Assembly (NCBI GenBank): GCA_003712165.1
Contig: RHLH01000001.1
Coordinates: 2,577,575 to 2,641,574 of the forward strand
Direction of reading: 5' to 3'
Source of the DNA: Phycisphaera sp.
Lineage (GTDB): Bacteria; Planctomycetota; Phycisphaerae; Phycisphaerales; UBA1924
Length of the DNA stretch: 64,000 nt
Below the pieces are notes generated by a model. It was not told where the DNA came from. It saw only the letters and a program-made list of their open reading frames with translations, and did no database searches. Within the stretch, counting starts at the first letter, position 1. Every line of letters starts with the position of its first letter. A program made the position numbers and the translations under genes. This document shows, one piece after another, positions 26,417 to 35,398 of the stretch.

Positions 26417-27565
26417 TTATGACCCGTCTTCGGGATCGTCGGCACCGTCTTCCGCAGTTTCGACGCGTACAGGCGACTGGTTTGAGCGTGGATCCCAGTA
26501 GTTGATCGCGCCACCTGGTCTAGAGCCGACGAGTTCGAGGCGTGTGTTGGCCTGCCCGTCAGAGATGATGAAGAGCCCGTCGCCCTCGGGAGATGCGTAG
26601 GACTCGACGACCGTCGCGTCCTTGGCGTTGCTGAGGTAGAACGCGCCGCCGTCGTCGTCCACGCTGAGAACGACGCGGTTGTCACCCGTGTCGTCGCGGA
26701 CGGCGGACACGCCACGCCCGTTTGGATCAACAAAGGTGCCGATGACTGTCACGTCGTTGTTGTTCGAGAGAAAGACTGACCCGCCGTCCTCGTCGCAGCC
26801 GAGTTCGGCGCGCTGCTGCTCGTACTCGTTGAAGATGGAGAGCCTACCCCTTCCTTCGGAAGAGTTGTACGCCCAGAGCCCGAGCATGCCGTCGTTGTTG
26901 AAGAGGCTGAGCGTGCCCCCGTCTTCGTCGCACGACACGAGAGCTCCCTGCTGTCCGCCGCTGCGCCCACGCACGGCCAGCAGCCCTCGCAGGTCCGCGT
27001 CGGCAAACGACTCCACCACGACCGACCCAATGTTGTTGTAGAGTTGGAAGAGCCCGCCCTCCGGGTCGGCACCCAGGCTCAGTTGGGTCGCGCCGTCGGC
27101 GTTGCCAATCTTGAGCTCACCGGCGTTCGATTCGGTTGTGCCCAGCGTAAGTGCCTCGAATCCGTTGCTGTTGTTGAGTGTGACGCGAGCGCCATCGTGT
27201 GATGAACCAAGTACGATCCTCTTGTTGCCATTGTCGCCGCCAATCATGAGCAAGCCCGATTGATCGGTGTTGGCGTACGTCTCGAAGACTGACATGCCCT
27301 TTGCGTTGTTGACGAAGATCATCCCGCCGTCGGCGTCCTGACCGAGTTGGACGAGGATGTTGCCTTCGTCATCCACGACGTGGAGTTCCTTCGTCGTGAT
27401 GACGTCCATCACTCTGCCGGTGATCGGGCCCGCCGCGATCGCCGCGGCACAAGCCAGCCCTATGCCGAGCGTGACCGCAGTCAGCTTCCAACGCCTCTTG
27501 CTTTGCGCGAGCGCGACCATGTGACTTTCAAGGCGTGCGATCCGGTCGAGCGTGCTCTGATCCAT
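26417..27565 (-). CDS. Membrane-anchored protein with six ~45-residue repeats
   Basis: A 382-residue protein with a short N-terminal helix (MDQSTLDRIARLESHMVALA), one membrane segment at about 30-48 (VTLGIGLACAAAIAAGPI), and a long outer part. From about residue 75 to 355 there are six imperfect repeats of 44-46 residues. Each has a D-x-D/E-GG turn, a short strand, an N-N/A-x-D/G turn, a strand like VVESYA, a G-L-x-x strand and a final R-x-x-L-G. Such periodic Gly/Asn/Asp-rich strands suggest a beta-solenoid or stacked-beta fold. The tail is acidic. The function is unknown. GGAG lies about 7 nt before the ATG, and a promoter is visible upstream. Confidence 0.7.
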   Translation of the reverse strand: MDQSTLDRIARLESHMVALAQSKRRWKLTAVTLGIGLACAAAIAAGPITGRVMDVITTKELHVVDDEGNILVQLGQDADGGMIFVNNAKGMSVFETYANTDQSGLLMIGGDNGNKRIVLGSSHDGARVTLNNSNGFEALTLGTTESNAGELKIGNADGATQLSLGADPEGGLFQLYNNIGSVVVESFADADLRGLLAVRGRSGGQQGALVSCDEDGGTLSLFNNDGMLGLWAYNSSEGRGRLSIFNEYEQQRAELGCDEDGGSVFLSNNNDVTVIGTFVDPNGRGVSAVRDDTGDNRVVLSVDDDGGAFYLSNAKDATVVESYASPEGDGLFIISDGQANTRLELVGSRPGGAINYWDPRSNQSPVRVETAEDGADDPEDGS

Positions 27566-27600
27566 AAAGGAACTCCATCACATAAGTACAAGTTGACCGC

Positions 27601-27628
27601 ACTGTACCAGATCGGCTCGGGTCAACAA
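27601..27628 (-). promoter_or_regulatory. Promoter of the repeat-protein gene
   Basis: On the minus strand, TTGTTG (27623-27628), a 16-nt spacer and TACAGT (27601-27606) lie about 35 nt before the ATG. The -35 overlaps the T-tract of the preceding terminator. Confidence 0.6.
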
Positions 27629-27652
27629 AAAACAGACCCGCCTGAGCGGGTC
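27627..27652 (-). terminator. Intrinsic terminator after the CpeT-like/FKBP gene
   Basis: Read on the minus strand, GACCCGC (27646-27652) and GCGGGTC (27635-27641) flank a 4-nt loop and are followed by TGTTTTTT. It lies 31 nt past the stop of the upstream gene. Confidence 0.88.
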
Positions 27653-27682
27653 CGTTCGTGAAATCGAATCAAGATTCGGCGA

Positions 27683-28792
27683 TCACTCGCCCTGGGTGTC
27701 TGCCTCACCGGTCATCTCGCCCTCGGCGGGGCCTGCTTCCTCCTCGACCTTCTCGACGAAGACGCACTCGATATCGAAAATGATGTCCGAGTTCGGTGGG
27801 ACGCGCTGGATGGAGCGGTTGCCCCAGGCCAGAGGCGATGGGACGAACACACGCAGGCGGTCGCCCTTTGACATGCCCTCGACGGCGCGGAGCCAGCCCT
27901 GGACCATGCCGCCCGGGTACTGGTAGCGGAAGGGCTCGCCGCGATCGAACGAGGCGTCGAACTTGGTGCCGTCGGAGAGCTTGGCGACATAATCGACGAC
28001 GATGAAGTCGCCCTCTTCGACGGGGTTCTCGGTGACATCACGGAAGGTGGTGACGATGAGGCCGTCGTTGTAGCGGTCCACCTTGACGAGGTCGCCTGCC
28101 CTGACGAACTCGACGGGGCTCTCGCTTCCGACTTCCCATGCGACATCACCGTTGGCGTCGTAGCCGACGTCGCTGATGCTGATCGAGTCGCTGCTGAAGC
28201 TGACCGAACTGGTCATCTGGACAGCGCCGCCCCGGTGGTCGGGGTACGCCGCGGGCGAGGAACCCGAGAAGCCAGCTCCGTCGGGCTTCAGATCGATGTC
28301 CATTGTCGGGAAGAACTCGGCTGCGGTCAGCGTCCTCGGGAACACCTCTGGGGTGTAAGCCATGCCAAGCAGCGCGGTCGCGGCCTGCGGGTCGCGCAGA
28401 TCGAACGTACGCAGACGCAGCTCGCCCTTGAAGCGGTAGAGCTGGAACAACGCCTGGCGGTACGGCGAGGCGGTATCGTCCGCACGGGCGATCTCGACGT
28501 AGAGCACATTCTCGAGACCGGCGATCCTCGCGGGGCCGATGGCCATCGCGATGTCGGTCTCGCCGTTGGTGCCGAACTCACGGATCGTGGAGCTGGTCTT
28601 CCAGACACCGGTCAGCATCTGGGCAGCCAGCGCGATCTCATGGTCGGTGTAGTTGGTTGTGATCTCGGGAGCATCGATGAGTTGAGGCTCGGGCGCGGGC
28701 TGGGCCTCGGCTACCGCTTCATCCTGCGCGAGTGCCTGACCGCTCATAAGAGCGAGCCCGACGATCGGTGCTGTCATCCAGCGTCGTTTCAT
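27683..28792 (-). CDS. Secreted fusion: CpeT/CpcT-like domain plus FKBP-type peptidyl-prolyl isomerase
   Basis: About 369 residues. The ATG at 28792 opens a signal peptide (MKRRWMTAPIVGLALMSGQALAQ) and has GGAG upstream; a longer upstream frame runs into mdh. The FKBP domain lies at about 245-350 (GDFIVVDYVAKLSDGTKFDAS, then VPSPLAWGNRS and DIIFDIECVFVEK). The region at about 45-235 resembles the CpeT/CpcT (DUF1001) fold, with MLTGVWKTSS, LYVEIARADDTASPYRQALF and a later YRFKGELRLRTFDL. CpeT proteins attach bilins to phycobiliproteins in cyanobacteria, but CpeT-like domains also occur elsewhere without known function. The isomerase call is firm; the CpeT resemblance is my reading of short motifs. 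Confidence 0.75.
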   Translation of the reverse strand: MKRRWMTAPIVGLALMSGQALAQDEAVAEAQPAPEPQLIDAPEITTNYTDHEIALAAQMLTGVWKTSSTIREFGTNGETDIAMAIGPARIAGLENVLYVEIARADDTASPYRQALFQLYRFKGELRLRTFDLRDPQAATALLGMAYTPEVFPRTLTAAEFFPTMDIDLKPDGAGFSGSSPAAYPDHRGGAVQMTSSVSFSSDSISISDVGYDANGDVAWEVGSESPVEFVRAGDLVKVDRYNDGLIVTTFRDVTENPVEEGDFIVVDYVAKLSDGTKFDASFDRGEPFRYQYPGGMVQGWLRAVEGMSKGDRLRVFVPSPLAWGNRSIQRVPPNSDIIFDIECVFVEKVEEEAGPAEGEMTGEADTQGE

Positions 28793-28865
28793 GGTGATTC
28801 TCTCCTGCCGGTGTGTACAGGCCCGGCGAGTCTTGGTTCTGGTCAATCGAGTATCCAAAAGCGTA

Positions 28866-29816
28866 TCAGGCGAGCTCGGGGAACATGCGGACGACGGTGT
28901 CCACGAGATCCTTGACGTGGCTCGCCGACTCATCGAAGAGCTTCTGCTCGTCGTCGGTAAGCTTGAACTCGACGATTTTCTCGACGCCGCCCTCACCGAG
29001 CATCGCGGGCACACCCACAAAGAGCCCGTTGGCGCCGAACTGGCCTTCAAGGTACGCGGCGGACGGGATGATGCGCTTCTTGTCCTTGACGATGGCTTCG
29101 ACCATCTGGATGGTGCCCGACGCCGGTGCGTACCAGGCGCTGGTGCCCATGAGCTTGACGACCTCACCTCCGCCGCCCTTGGCGCGCTCGACGCACTCGT
29201 TGATCGTGGCATCATCGAGCAGATCGGTGACGGGGATGCCGTGGACCGCGGTGCAGCGCGGCAGCGGGACCATGTCGTCGCCGTGCCCGCCGAGCAGGAG
29301 CGCGGTGACATCTTCGATCGAGCAGCCGATCTTCCAGGCGATAAACGTGCGGAAGCGGGCGACGTCGAGCGAGCCGGCCTGACCCATGATCCTGTTGGTC
29401 GGGAAACCGGTTGCCTTCCACGCGGTGTAGACCATTGCGTCGAGCGGGTTGGAAACGACGATAACGGTCGAGTCCGGCGCGTACTCCTTGATGTTCTCGG
29501 AGACGCTCTTGACGATCTTGACGTTGGTCTCGATCAGGTCGTCGCGGCTCATGCCGGGCTTGCGGGGCAGGCCCGCGGTGATGACAACGACATCGGAGTG
29601 AGCGATGTCCTTGTAATCGCTGGTGCCGGTGAGGACGCCGTCGAAACGCTCGATCGGGCCGCAGCAGGCGAGGTCAAGCATTTTGCCCTTGGCCACGCCC
29701 TCCTTGTCGGGGATGTCGAGCAGGACGATGTCGCCCAGTTCCTTCTCCGCGGCCCAGTGGGCACAGGTGGCTCCGACGTTCCCGGCTCCGATGATGCTGA
29801 TCTTGGCGCGACCCAT
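28866..29816 (-). CDS. mdh: Malate dehydrogenase (LDH-like type)
   Basis: A 316-residue NAD-dependent enzyme that interconverts malate and oxaloacetate. The Rossmann motif IIGAGNVGATCAHWAA, the substrate-binding GLPRKPGMSRDDL with its two arginines, SNPLDAMVYTAW and the catalytic histidine in LLGGHGDDMVPL are all present. Arginine in the RKPGMSRDD loop favours malate over lactate as substrate. GAGGAG stands 9 nt before the ATG. The gene is followed by the CpeT-like/FKBP gene after 73 nt and has its own upstream -10. Confidence 0.95.
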   Translation of the reverse strand: MGRAKISIIGAGNVGATCAHWAAEKELGDIVLLDIPDKEGVAKGKMLDLACCGPIERFDGVLTGTSDYKDIAHSDVVVITAGLPRKPGMSRDDLIETNVKIVKSVSENIKEYAPDSTVIVVSNPLDAMVYTAWKATGFPTNRIMGQAGSLDVARFRTFIAWKIGCSIEDVTALLLGGHGDDMVPLPRCTAVHGIPVTDLLDDATINECVERAKGGGGEVVKLMGTSAWYAPASGTIQMVEAIVKDKKRIIPSAAYLEGQFGANGLFVGVPAMLGEGGVEKIVEFKLTDDEQKLFDESASHVKDLVDTVVRMFPELA

Positions 29817-29884
29817 CGCGGCTTCTCCTCGGCTGATGAAGTGGTTTTTGACTGTTCGCCCACCCCTCGGCGGAGCGGGAAACC

Positions 29885-29890
29885 ACTATA
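29885..29890 (-). promoter_or_regulatory. -10 box for mdh
   Basis: TATAGT on the minus strand, about 68 nt before the mdh ATG and just past the stop of the upstream gene. The -35 is weak. Confidence 0.45.
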
Positions 29891-29917
29891 GACGCCGAGC
29901 TGTATACCGACCTGTTT

Positions 29918-30703
29918 CTAAGCTTCGAACTCGACCGGCAGCGGCTTCTGATGCTCAGTCCCCGGGATCGGGAGAGCGATGGGCTGCACCTCGCCCGCGA
30001 GTATCGCCGGGATCAGCAGGGGCTGGCCGGGCGTGAGCGCTGCGTCCATAGGCTGGACGAGGTCCCGCACCGGGCCTCCCTTGGAGAAATCGAACTGGCG
30101 GTAGACCTGGCGCGCGACCGGCACCTCGTGCCCCGAGACCTCGTCGCCCAGGAAGAGCGGGATGTGGGCGAGCGCCATGCCGCCCGCTTCGGTCTCGATG
30201 TCCACGCCCCGCATAAACGCCGCCGGGGCGTTCTGGAACAAGGGCACCCCGGGCGTGGGCAGGAAGAGATCCCCCGAGAACCCGGCCTCGACCAGAGCAC
30301 CGAGCAGCTCGCCAGGATGCGGCGCGATGAGCGACTCGCCCTCGACGACCCACTCGACGCCGCCCTCGGTCGCGGCTCGAAACGCCAACCGCGCGTCTTC
30401 CACGAGTTCCACGATCGCTTCGGGCATCTGCTCTCCTCGCCAGATGGTGTTGAGTTCGCCCGCGTGCTTCTTGATGAGCATGTCGGCCTTGTCTTCGCCC
30501 AGCGCCCGCTCGGCCTCGGGCAGATCCCTGATCTCGGCGCACGCGTGCGTCACGGCCTGGAGCCCGATGATCGATGGGACAGCCTCCTTGAGCCTGCCCC
30601 CTTCCTCGTCGTTGGGCAGAGCCAGCGCGCTCTGCGCGAACTCGGTCCACTTGGCCAGTAGCGCGGCCCAGGTCAGTGCGCGATCGGTGTGGTCGTCTGT
30701 CAT
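29918..30703 (-). CDS. Unknown soluble protein
   Basis: A 261-residue protein without signal peptide or membrane segment. The first 110 residues are helical (ALTWAALLAKWTEFAQ; EAERALGEDKADMLI), and the rest contains a strand-rich part (SLIAPHPGELLGALVEAGF; FLPTPGVPLFQ). I do not recognise the family. The ATG at 30703 is chosen because TACTAT (30710-30715) ends 6 nt upstream; an upstream in-frame extension overlaps the divergent methyltransferase gene. There is no visible Shine-Dalgarno, consistent with a leaderless message. Confidence 0.6.
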   Translation of the reverse strand: MTDDHTDRALTWAALLAKWTEFAQSALALPNDEEGGRLKEAVPSIIGLQAVTHACAEIRDLPEAERALGEDKADMLIKKHAGELNTIWRGEQMPEAIVELVEDARLAFRAATEGGVEWVVEGESLIAPHPGELLGALVEAGFSGDLFLPTPGVPLFQNAPAAFMRGVDIETEAGGMALAHIPLFLGDEVSGHEVPVARQVYRQFDFSKGGPVRDLVQPMDAALTPGQPLLIPAILAGEVQPIALPIPGTEHQKPLPVEFEA

Positions 30704-30788
30704 CCCGAAATAGTACGGCCCGCCGCGGGTGCGATTCGCAGGAATACACTCTTCACCATGCGGCACCGTTCCCGCACCGGAGGTATCG

Positions 30789-31973
30789 ATGCACGATCTA
30801 GCCGCCCTCTTCCGCACACGATTCGTCAGAGAACTCTGGCGCAGGCTGGGCAGGGATCTTGGTGATCGCCCGATCGCTATCTTCGGCGCAGGGCGGCACA
30901 CCTCCTGGCTCCTGGACACGATCGCCGACGTCGAGGGCGGGCCGAGGATCGCGTTCATCCTCGATGACGCTGCCGATGGAAACCAGAGCATCTCAAGCAT
31001 CAAGATCCTGAATCCAGCGGACGCGAGACCAGCAGACGTCGCGGCTGTCTTCGTCTCGAGCGATGCCGGCGAGGCGATCCTCACCGAGCGAGCACGCGAG
31101 TGGATCTCAACGAGTGAGCGCGAGACCACGCCACTGGTCATCGAGCCCTACAGGGGGCTCCCGCCCGGCCCTTACCCGATTATCGAAGCAACGGGGCACT
31201 CGGCAACCCAAGACCGCTCGCTGCCTGGGTGCATGGACGAGGAAGCGATCGACCGAGCCAATTCCCTGGGCGTCAGCTTTCCAGTCCCCACGAGTTCGAA
31301 CCGTGCGGGGTACTCACCCGAGACGGACGCGGAGTACATCGAGACCGGCAAGAAGGAACGCGAACTCATCGGCCGGGTTTGCGCTTCGCACGGTGTTGAG
31401 CTCGAATCGATGCGCGACATCCTCGACTGGGGATGCTCGACCGGGCGCGTGCTCAGGCATTTCGACGATCTCCCCGACTGCGCCAGGCTCTGGGGCTGCG
31501 ATATCGACGAAAACTCGATCGACTGGGCACAGAGACACTTCGAGGGCAGGTTCCGCTTCTTCTCAACCACCATCGATCCGCACCTGCCCGTCTCAAACTC
31601 GTCGTTCGATTTCGTCTACGGCATCTCGATCTTCACCCATATCTCACACAACATCGACACCTGGCTCATGGAGCTGCGCCGGATCATCCGCCCGGGAGGC
31701 GCTGTGCTCGTGACCGTGCACGACGAACACACCTGGAATTTCTGCCGAGACAACCCGGATAGTTACATCACCAAGCACTGTCCGAGGTTCAACTTCGACG
31801 AACCATTCACGGACGATTTCAAGGCACACGGCCAAGGCCCGGCGTCGCAGTCTTTCTGGCACAGCAAGGGCATCCGCCGCCGATGGTCACACGCTTTCGA
31901 AGTCTGCGGCATCGAGCCCATGAGATTTTGCGGCGGAGTTCAGGCGGGCGTGCTGCTCAGGCCTCGGATGTAA
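30789..31973 (+). CDS. SAM-dependent methyltransferase with an N-terminal Rossmann-like domain
   Basis: About 394 residues in two parts. Residues 1-120 contain a nucleotide-binding-like strand-loop (RPIAIFGAGRHTSWLLDTI), seen in front of some sugar and small-molecule modifying enzymes. From about 195 comes a class I methyltransferase, with motif I DILDWGCSTGRVLRHF, the acidic loop GCDIDENSIDWAQ and the post-I segment FDFVYGISIFTHI. ATG 30789 is chosen for its GGAGG 5 nt upstream; a GTG at 30729 would add 20 residues. The substrate is unknown. The flavin reductase gene follows after 16 nt, so the two may be cotranscribed. Confidence 0.8.
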   Translation: MHDLAALFRTRFVRELWRRLGRDLGDRPIAIFGAGRHTSWLLDTIADVEGGPRIAFILDDAADGNQSISSIKILNPADARPADVAAVFVSSDAGEAILTERAREWISTSERETTPLVIEPYRGLPPGPYPIIEATGHSATQDRSLPGCMDEEAIDRANSLGVSFPVPTSSNRAGYSPETDAEYIETGKKERELIGRVCASHGVELESMRDILDWGCSTGRVLRHFDDLPDCARLWGCDIDENSIDWAQRHFEGRFRFFSTTIDPHLPVSNSSFDFVYGISIFTHISHNIDTWLMELRRIIRPGGAVLVTVHDEHTWNFCRDNPDSYITKHCPRFNFDEPFTDDFKAHGQGPASQSFWHSKGIRRRWSHAFEVCGIEPMRFCGGVQAGVLLRPRM

Positions 31974-31989
31974 CCAACGAGGATTCGCC

Positions 31990-32619
31990 TTGAATATTGA
32001 CCCCAACGAACTGGAGATCGCCGAGCGGTACAAGCTGCTGATCGGCACGATCGGCCCTCGCCCGATCGCCGTGGTCTCGACGATTTCAACGGAAGGAAAG
32101 CCCAATCTCGCGCCGTTCTCGTTCTTCGCGGGCGTGGGATCGAACCCGATGACGCTGCTCTTCTGCCCGGCCAACGACGGCGAAGGCAACGAGAAGGACT
32201 CGCTGCGCAACGCGAAGCCCGAATCTGAAGGGGGCACGGGTCAGTTCGCCGTCTGCGTCGCGACTGCAGAGATCATCGAGCGGGTCGCCGTGGCTGCCGA
32301 GCCCCTGCCGCACGGCGAGAGCGAGTACGAACTCTCCGGGCTCACTCCGATACATTGTGAATCGATCCTCGCGCCGCGTGTGAAAGAGAGCCCGGTGTGC
32401 TTCGAGTGCGAGACGATCTCCGTCACACGCACCAACCCAGGAGCGCCGGCGGGCGGCAACGTGGTCATGGGCAGAGTCGTGCGTGTGCACGTCGAGGACA
32501 GCCTGCTCAACGAGCGGATGCACACCGATCAGGCTGCGCTGGATCTCGTGGGCCGGATGGGCGGGCTCAGCTATTGCTACACCCGAGACCGCTTCGATCT
32601 AAGGCCCGGCAAGCAATAG
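31990..32619 (+). CDS. Flavin reductase-like FMN-binding protein
   Basis: A 209-residue member of the flavin-reductase/FMN-binding split-barrel family (DIM6/NTAB), which transfers electrons from NAD(P)H to flavin or binds FMN tightly. The family signature is seen in YKLLIGTIGPRPIAVVSTIS and NLAPFSFFAGVGSNPMTLLF, and the C-terminus GRMGGLSYCYTRDRFDLRP is characteristic. The start is a TTG at 31990 with CGAGGA upstream. A decayed copy of the same C-terminal motif sits at 34579-34680, past the next gene. Confidence 0.85.
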   Translation: MNIDPNELEIAERYKLLIGTIGPRPIAVVSTISTEGKPNLAPFSFFAGVGSNPMTLLFCPANDGEGNEKDSLRNAKPESEGGTGQFAVCVATAEIIERVAVAAEPLPHGESEYELSGLTPIHCESILAPRVKESPVCFECETISVTRTNPGAPAGGNVVMGRVVRVHVEDSLLNERMHTDQAALDLVGRMGGLSYCYTRDRFDLRPGKQ

Positions 32620-32766
32620 CCCCTTCGCCCACTGGTTCTCGGGCATGGCTCGCAAACTTGCTTGCATTCCCTAGGCGAATAAGGGCCTCTGCCCACCTAT
32701 TGTCGCATCACGCGCCAGAATGCGCCCCTCAGTCAAACAGCACGAACACCCCACGCCGAGCCCTGC

Positions 32767-34578
32767 ATGTCAGAGATCACGATCCGTCTGCCCAAGTTTG
32801 TCCGCATCAAGCCCAAGATCTTCGACCTTCGCTCGGCGATGTCGGGCTCGCCCAAGGCCGAGGTCCTGTCCGGGCTCACCGTGGCGCTCGCGCTCGTGCC
32901 CGAGGCGGTTGCGTTCGCGTTCGTCGCGGGCGTGCCACCGCTCGTCGGGCTCTACTCCGCGTTCGTCATGTGCCTGCTCACGTCGATCTTCGGCGGTCGG
33001 CCCGGCATGATCTCCGGCGCGACCGGCGCGATGGCTGTCGTCGTCGTCTCGCTGGTCGCAAGCCACGGCATCGAGTACCTCTTCCCCGCCGTCGTTCTCT
33101 GCGGTCTGTTTCAGGTCACCATCGGACTACTGCGACTGGGCAAACTCATCCGAATCGTCCCTCACCCGGTCATGCTCGGGTTCGTCAACGGGCTGGCGAT
33201 CGTCATCCTCATGGCGCAGTTCGCAAACTTCAAAGCGATCAGCCCCGGCGGCGGGATGGAGTTCCTGCAGGGCCAGCGCCTCTGGATCATGCTCGGGCTC
33301 GTCGCGTTGACGATGGCGATCATCGCGTTCCTGCCCAAGCTCACGAAGGCTGTCCCTTCTTCGCTCGCCGCGATCATCGTCGTGTCGCTCATCGGCATCG
33401 GGATCAACTCGGCGCAGAGCGACGAGTCCGGCACCGGCGCAACCACGCGCACCGTGCGCGATGTGCTCGTTGACAGCACACAGGCCGCGGCGGTCACGAA
33501 CGCCCAGCGCAATAAGGACAGCGCCGTCATCGCGTCGCTCGAACTGCCCGAGGGCGTGGACATCGCGACCCACGGCAAGGTGATCGAGCCTCTGACGACC
33601 GAAGAAACCGAAGCCGCCCTCGCGACGGTTGATGTCTCCGAGGTCGGCATCGCGGGTGGGCTGCCCCGACCCGCGTGGTGGGACTTCACGCTCCCGCCTT
33701 TCAACACCGAGACGCTCCTGATCATCCTCCCGTTCTCGCTCATCCTCGCGGGCGTCGGGCTCATCGAGTCGCTCATGACCATGACGCTCGTCGACGAGCT
33801 CACCGAGACGCGCGGCAACGGCAACCGCGAGTGCATCGGTCAGGGCGTCGCCAACGTCACCTCGGGTGCGCTTGGGGGTATGGGCGGGTGCGCCATGATC
33901 GGGCAGTCGCTCATCAACGTGAAGTCGGGCGGGCGGGGCCGCCTCTCGGGCATCACCGCCGCGTGCTCGCTCCTGCTCTTTATCCTGTTCCTCTCGCCCT
34001 ACATCGAGATGGTCCCGATCGCGGCGCTCGTGGGCGTGATGTTCATGGTCGTCATCGGGACGTTCGAGTGGACCACGCTGCAGACCTGGCGGCGGATCCC
34101 CAAGGCCGAGGTCCTCGTCATGCTCGTCGTGACGGCGTACACCGTCTTCATGCATGACCTTGCGACCGCGGTCATCCTGGGCGTCGCGCTCAGCGCGCTC
34201 GTCTTCGCGTGGAACAAGAGCAAGTACCTCTTCGCTGATGTGCAGATTGATGAGTACGGCAGCAAGATCTACCAGCTGCACGGCGTGCTCTTCTTCGGTT
34301 CGGTCTCACGCTTCCGCGATCTCTTCACGCCGCAAGACGACCCGGACGATGTGGTGATCGACTTCTACTTCAGCCGCGTCTACGACCAGTCGGGCCTCGA
34401 GGCGATCAACACGCTCGCCGAGCGTTACCAGAAGGTCGGCAAGCGCCTGCACCTTCGGCACCTGAGCGAGGATTGCCGCCGCCTGCTCGACAAGGCGGGC
34501 GATCTCGTCGAGGTAAACATCAGCGAGGACCCCCACTACCACGTGGCGACGGATCGGGCGAAGTGGGTGCATGAGTGA
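32767..34578 (+). CDS. SulP-family anion transporter with C-terminal STAS domain
   Basis: A 603-residue inner-membrane transporter of the SLC26/SulP family (sulfate, bicarbonate or other anions). The first signature lies in [20 protein letters not shown], and later parts include [26 protein letters not shown]. About 12-14 hydrophobic segments are visible. The STAS domain occupies about 490-590 ([19 protein letters not shown]). An unusual hydrophilic insertion of about 70-80 residues (roughly 215-300) separates two membrane segments. No sulfur-assimilation gene is adjacent, so the substrate is undecided. Confidence 0.88.
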   Translation: MSEITIRLPKFVRIKPKIFDLRSAMSGSPKAEVLSGLTVALALVPEAVAFAFVAGVPPLVGLYSAFVMCLLTSIFGGRPGMISGATGAMAVVVVSLVASHGIEYLFPAVVLCGLFQVTIGLLRLGKLIRIVPHPVMLGFVNGLAIVILMAQFANFKAISPGGGMEFLQGQRLWIMLGLVALTMAIIAFLPKLTKAVPSSLAAIIVVSLIGIGINSAQSDESGTGATTRTVRDVLVDSTQAAAVTNAQRNKDSAVIASLELPEGVDIATHGKVIEPLTTEETEAALATVDVSEVGIAGGLPRPAWWDFTLPPFNTETLLIILPFSLILAGVGLIESLMTMTLVDELTETRGNGNRECIGQGVANVTSGALGGMGGCAMIGQSLINVKSGGRGRLSGITAACSLLLFILFLSPYIEMVPIAALVGVMFMVVIGTFEWTTLQTWRRIPKAEVLVMLVVTAYTVFMHDLATAVILGVALSALVFAWNKSKYLFADVQIDEYGSKIYQLHGVLFFGSVSRFRDLFTPQDDPDDVVIDFYFSRVYDQSGLEAINTLAERYQKVGKRLHLRHLSEDCRRLLDKAGDLVEVNISEDPHYHVATDRAKWVHE

Positions 34579-34680
34579 TTTGCCACTCTCACGGGACGGA
34601 TGAGCGCGCTTAGTTATTGCTATATGCGGGAGGGGAGTTATCTAAGACCAGATAACTATCAAGTTACAACTCACGCCTAA
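34579..34680 (+). pseudogene. Fragment of a second flavin reductase gene (C-terminal end only)
   Basis: Directly after the SulP stop, in the same frame, about 33 codons read FATLTGRMSALSYCYMREG... and end at TAA (34678-34680). This matches the end of the intact flavin reductase at 31990-32619 (GRMGGLSYCYTRDRFDLRP) in the pattern GRM-x-x-LSYCY-x-R-x4-LRP. The DNA differs at many codon positions, so it is not a recent copy. The rest of the gene is missing, and the tail overlaps the end of the AT-rich island gene. Confidence 0.6.
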
Positions 34681-35398
34681 TTAGCTTATATTGATCTCGC
34701 TCCAACTGTTCAATGTTTGGCTCTACCCAGCCAAACCGCTCTAAGAACCATACTATAGAATTCATTGCACATCTTAGGTATTCCGACTGCAACTGCTCAG
34801 TAGGATATGTCCATGTTTTCTCAAGTTCATTTTGGGTACACCTAAACAACTGCCACCACGCACGATCTGGACCGGTCGTCAAGATGAAATTTGATATGTT
34901 TACCAACTTGATATCAAAGATAACTTGTTCACTATAAATATCTTCTGACACGAGTCCATTTACAAACGCAAACACTTCCGTCAGTGTGTGCAACAACCAA
35001 ACGATATTAACCGATCCCTGAATATCACGAGGATCAATACCATCTGAATGCAGCCTATCGGCCTGCTTCACCGCCTCTGCTCGGAAATCAGGACGAGAAG
35101 ATTCATATAATTGAAGATAATGAATAAATTGACCACTTTGATAAAATCGCCAATATTCGTTATGCGCCCCCCAGTCGCTACCTGAGGCGATCCAATTCGG
35201 TCCATTATCCCTTCCCACATCGTTGTTATCGACATGTGGATAATCCCACCCTCTAAGCAGCAACCTACGCCTTTCCATTATGTCCCAACAACGACCAAGC
35301 GATGGAATCTGCTCTTCTTCATATGTATTGGGATGGATACGAATACGCCAATGAGGGCATTTTTTGATTTGATCTATGTGAGATTGATCATATTTCAT
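34664..35398 (-). CDS. Unknown protein, second gene of the AlbA_2 island pair
   Basis: A 244-residue soluble protein rich in Trp, Tyr, His and Arg. Conspicuous stretches are LGRCWDIMERRRLLLRGWDY at about 33-52, SDWGAHNEYWRFYQSGQFIH at about 73-92, and a C-terminal FGWVEPNIEQLERDQYKLI. There is no signal peptide, membrane helix or recognisable catalytic motif. The middle part is helical. Its ATG overlaps the stop of the AlbA_2 gene (ATGA), so the two are translationally coupled and probably act together. The DNA is strikingly AT-rich compared with all flanking genes. Its stop lies inside the flavin reductase fragment on the other strand. A partner or effector role for the AlbA_2 protein is inference. 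Confidence 0.65.
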   Translation of the reverse strand: MKYDQSHIDQIKKCPHWRIRIHPNTYEEEQIPSLGRCWDIMERRRLLLRGWDYPHVDNNDVGRDNGPNWIASGSDWGAHNEYWRFYQSGQFIHYLQLYESSRPDFRAEAVKQADRLHSDGIDPRDIQGSVNIVWLLHTLTEVFAFVNGLVSEDIYSEQVIFDIKLVNISNFILTTGPDRAWWQLFRCTQNELEKTWTYPTEQLQSEYLRCAMNSIVWFLERFGWVEPNIEQLERDQYKLIRREL

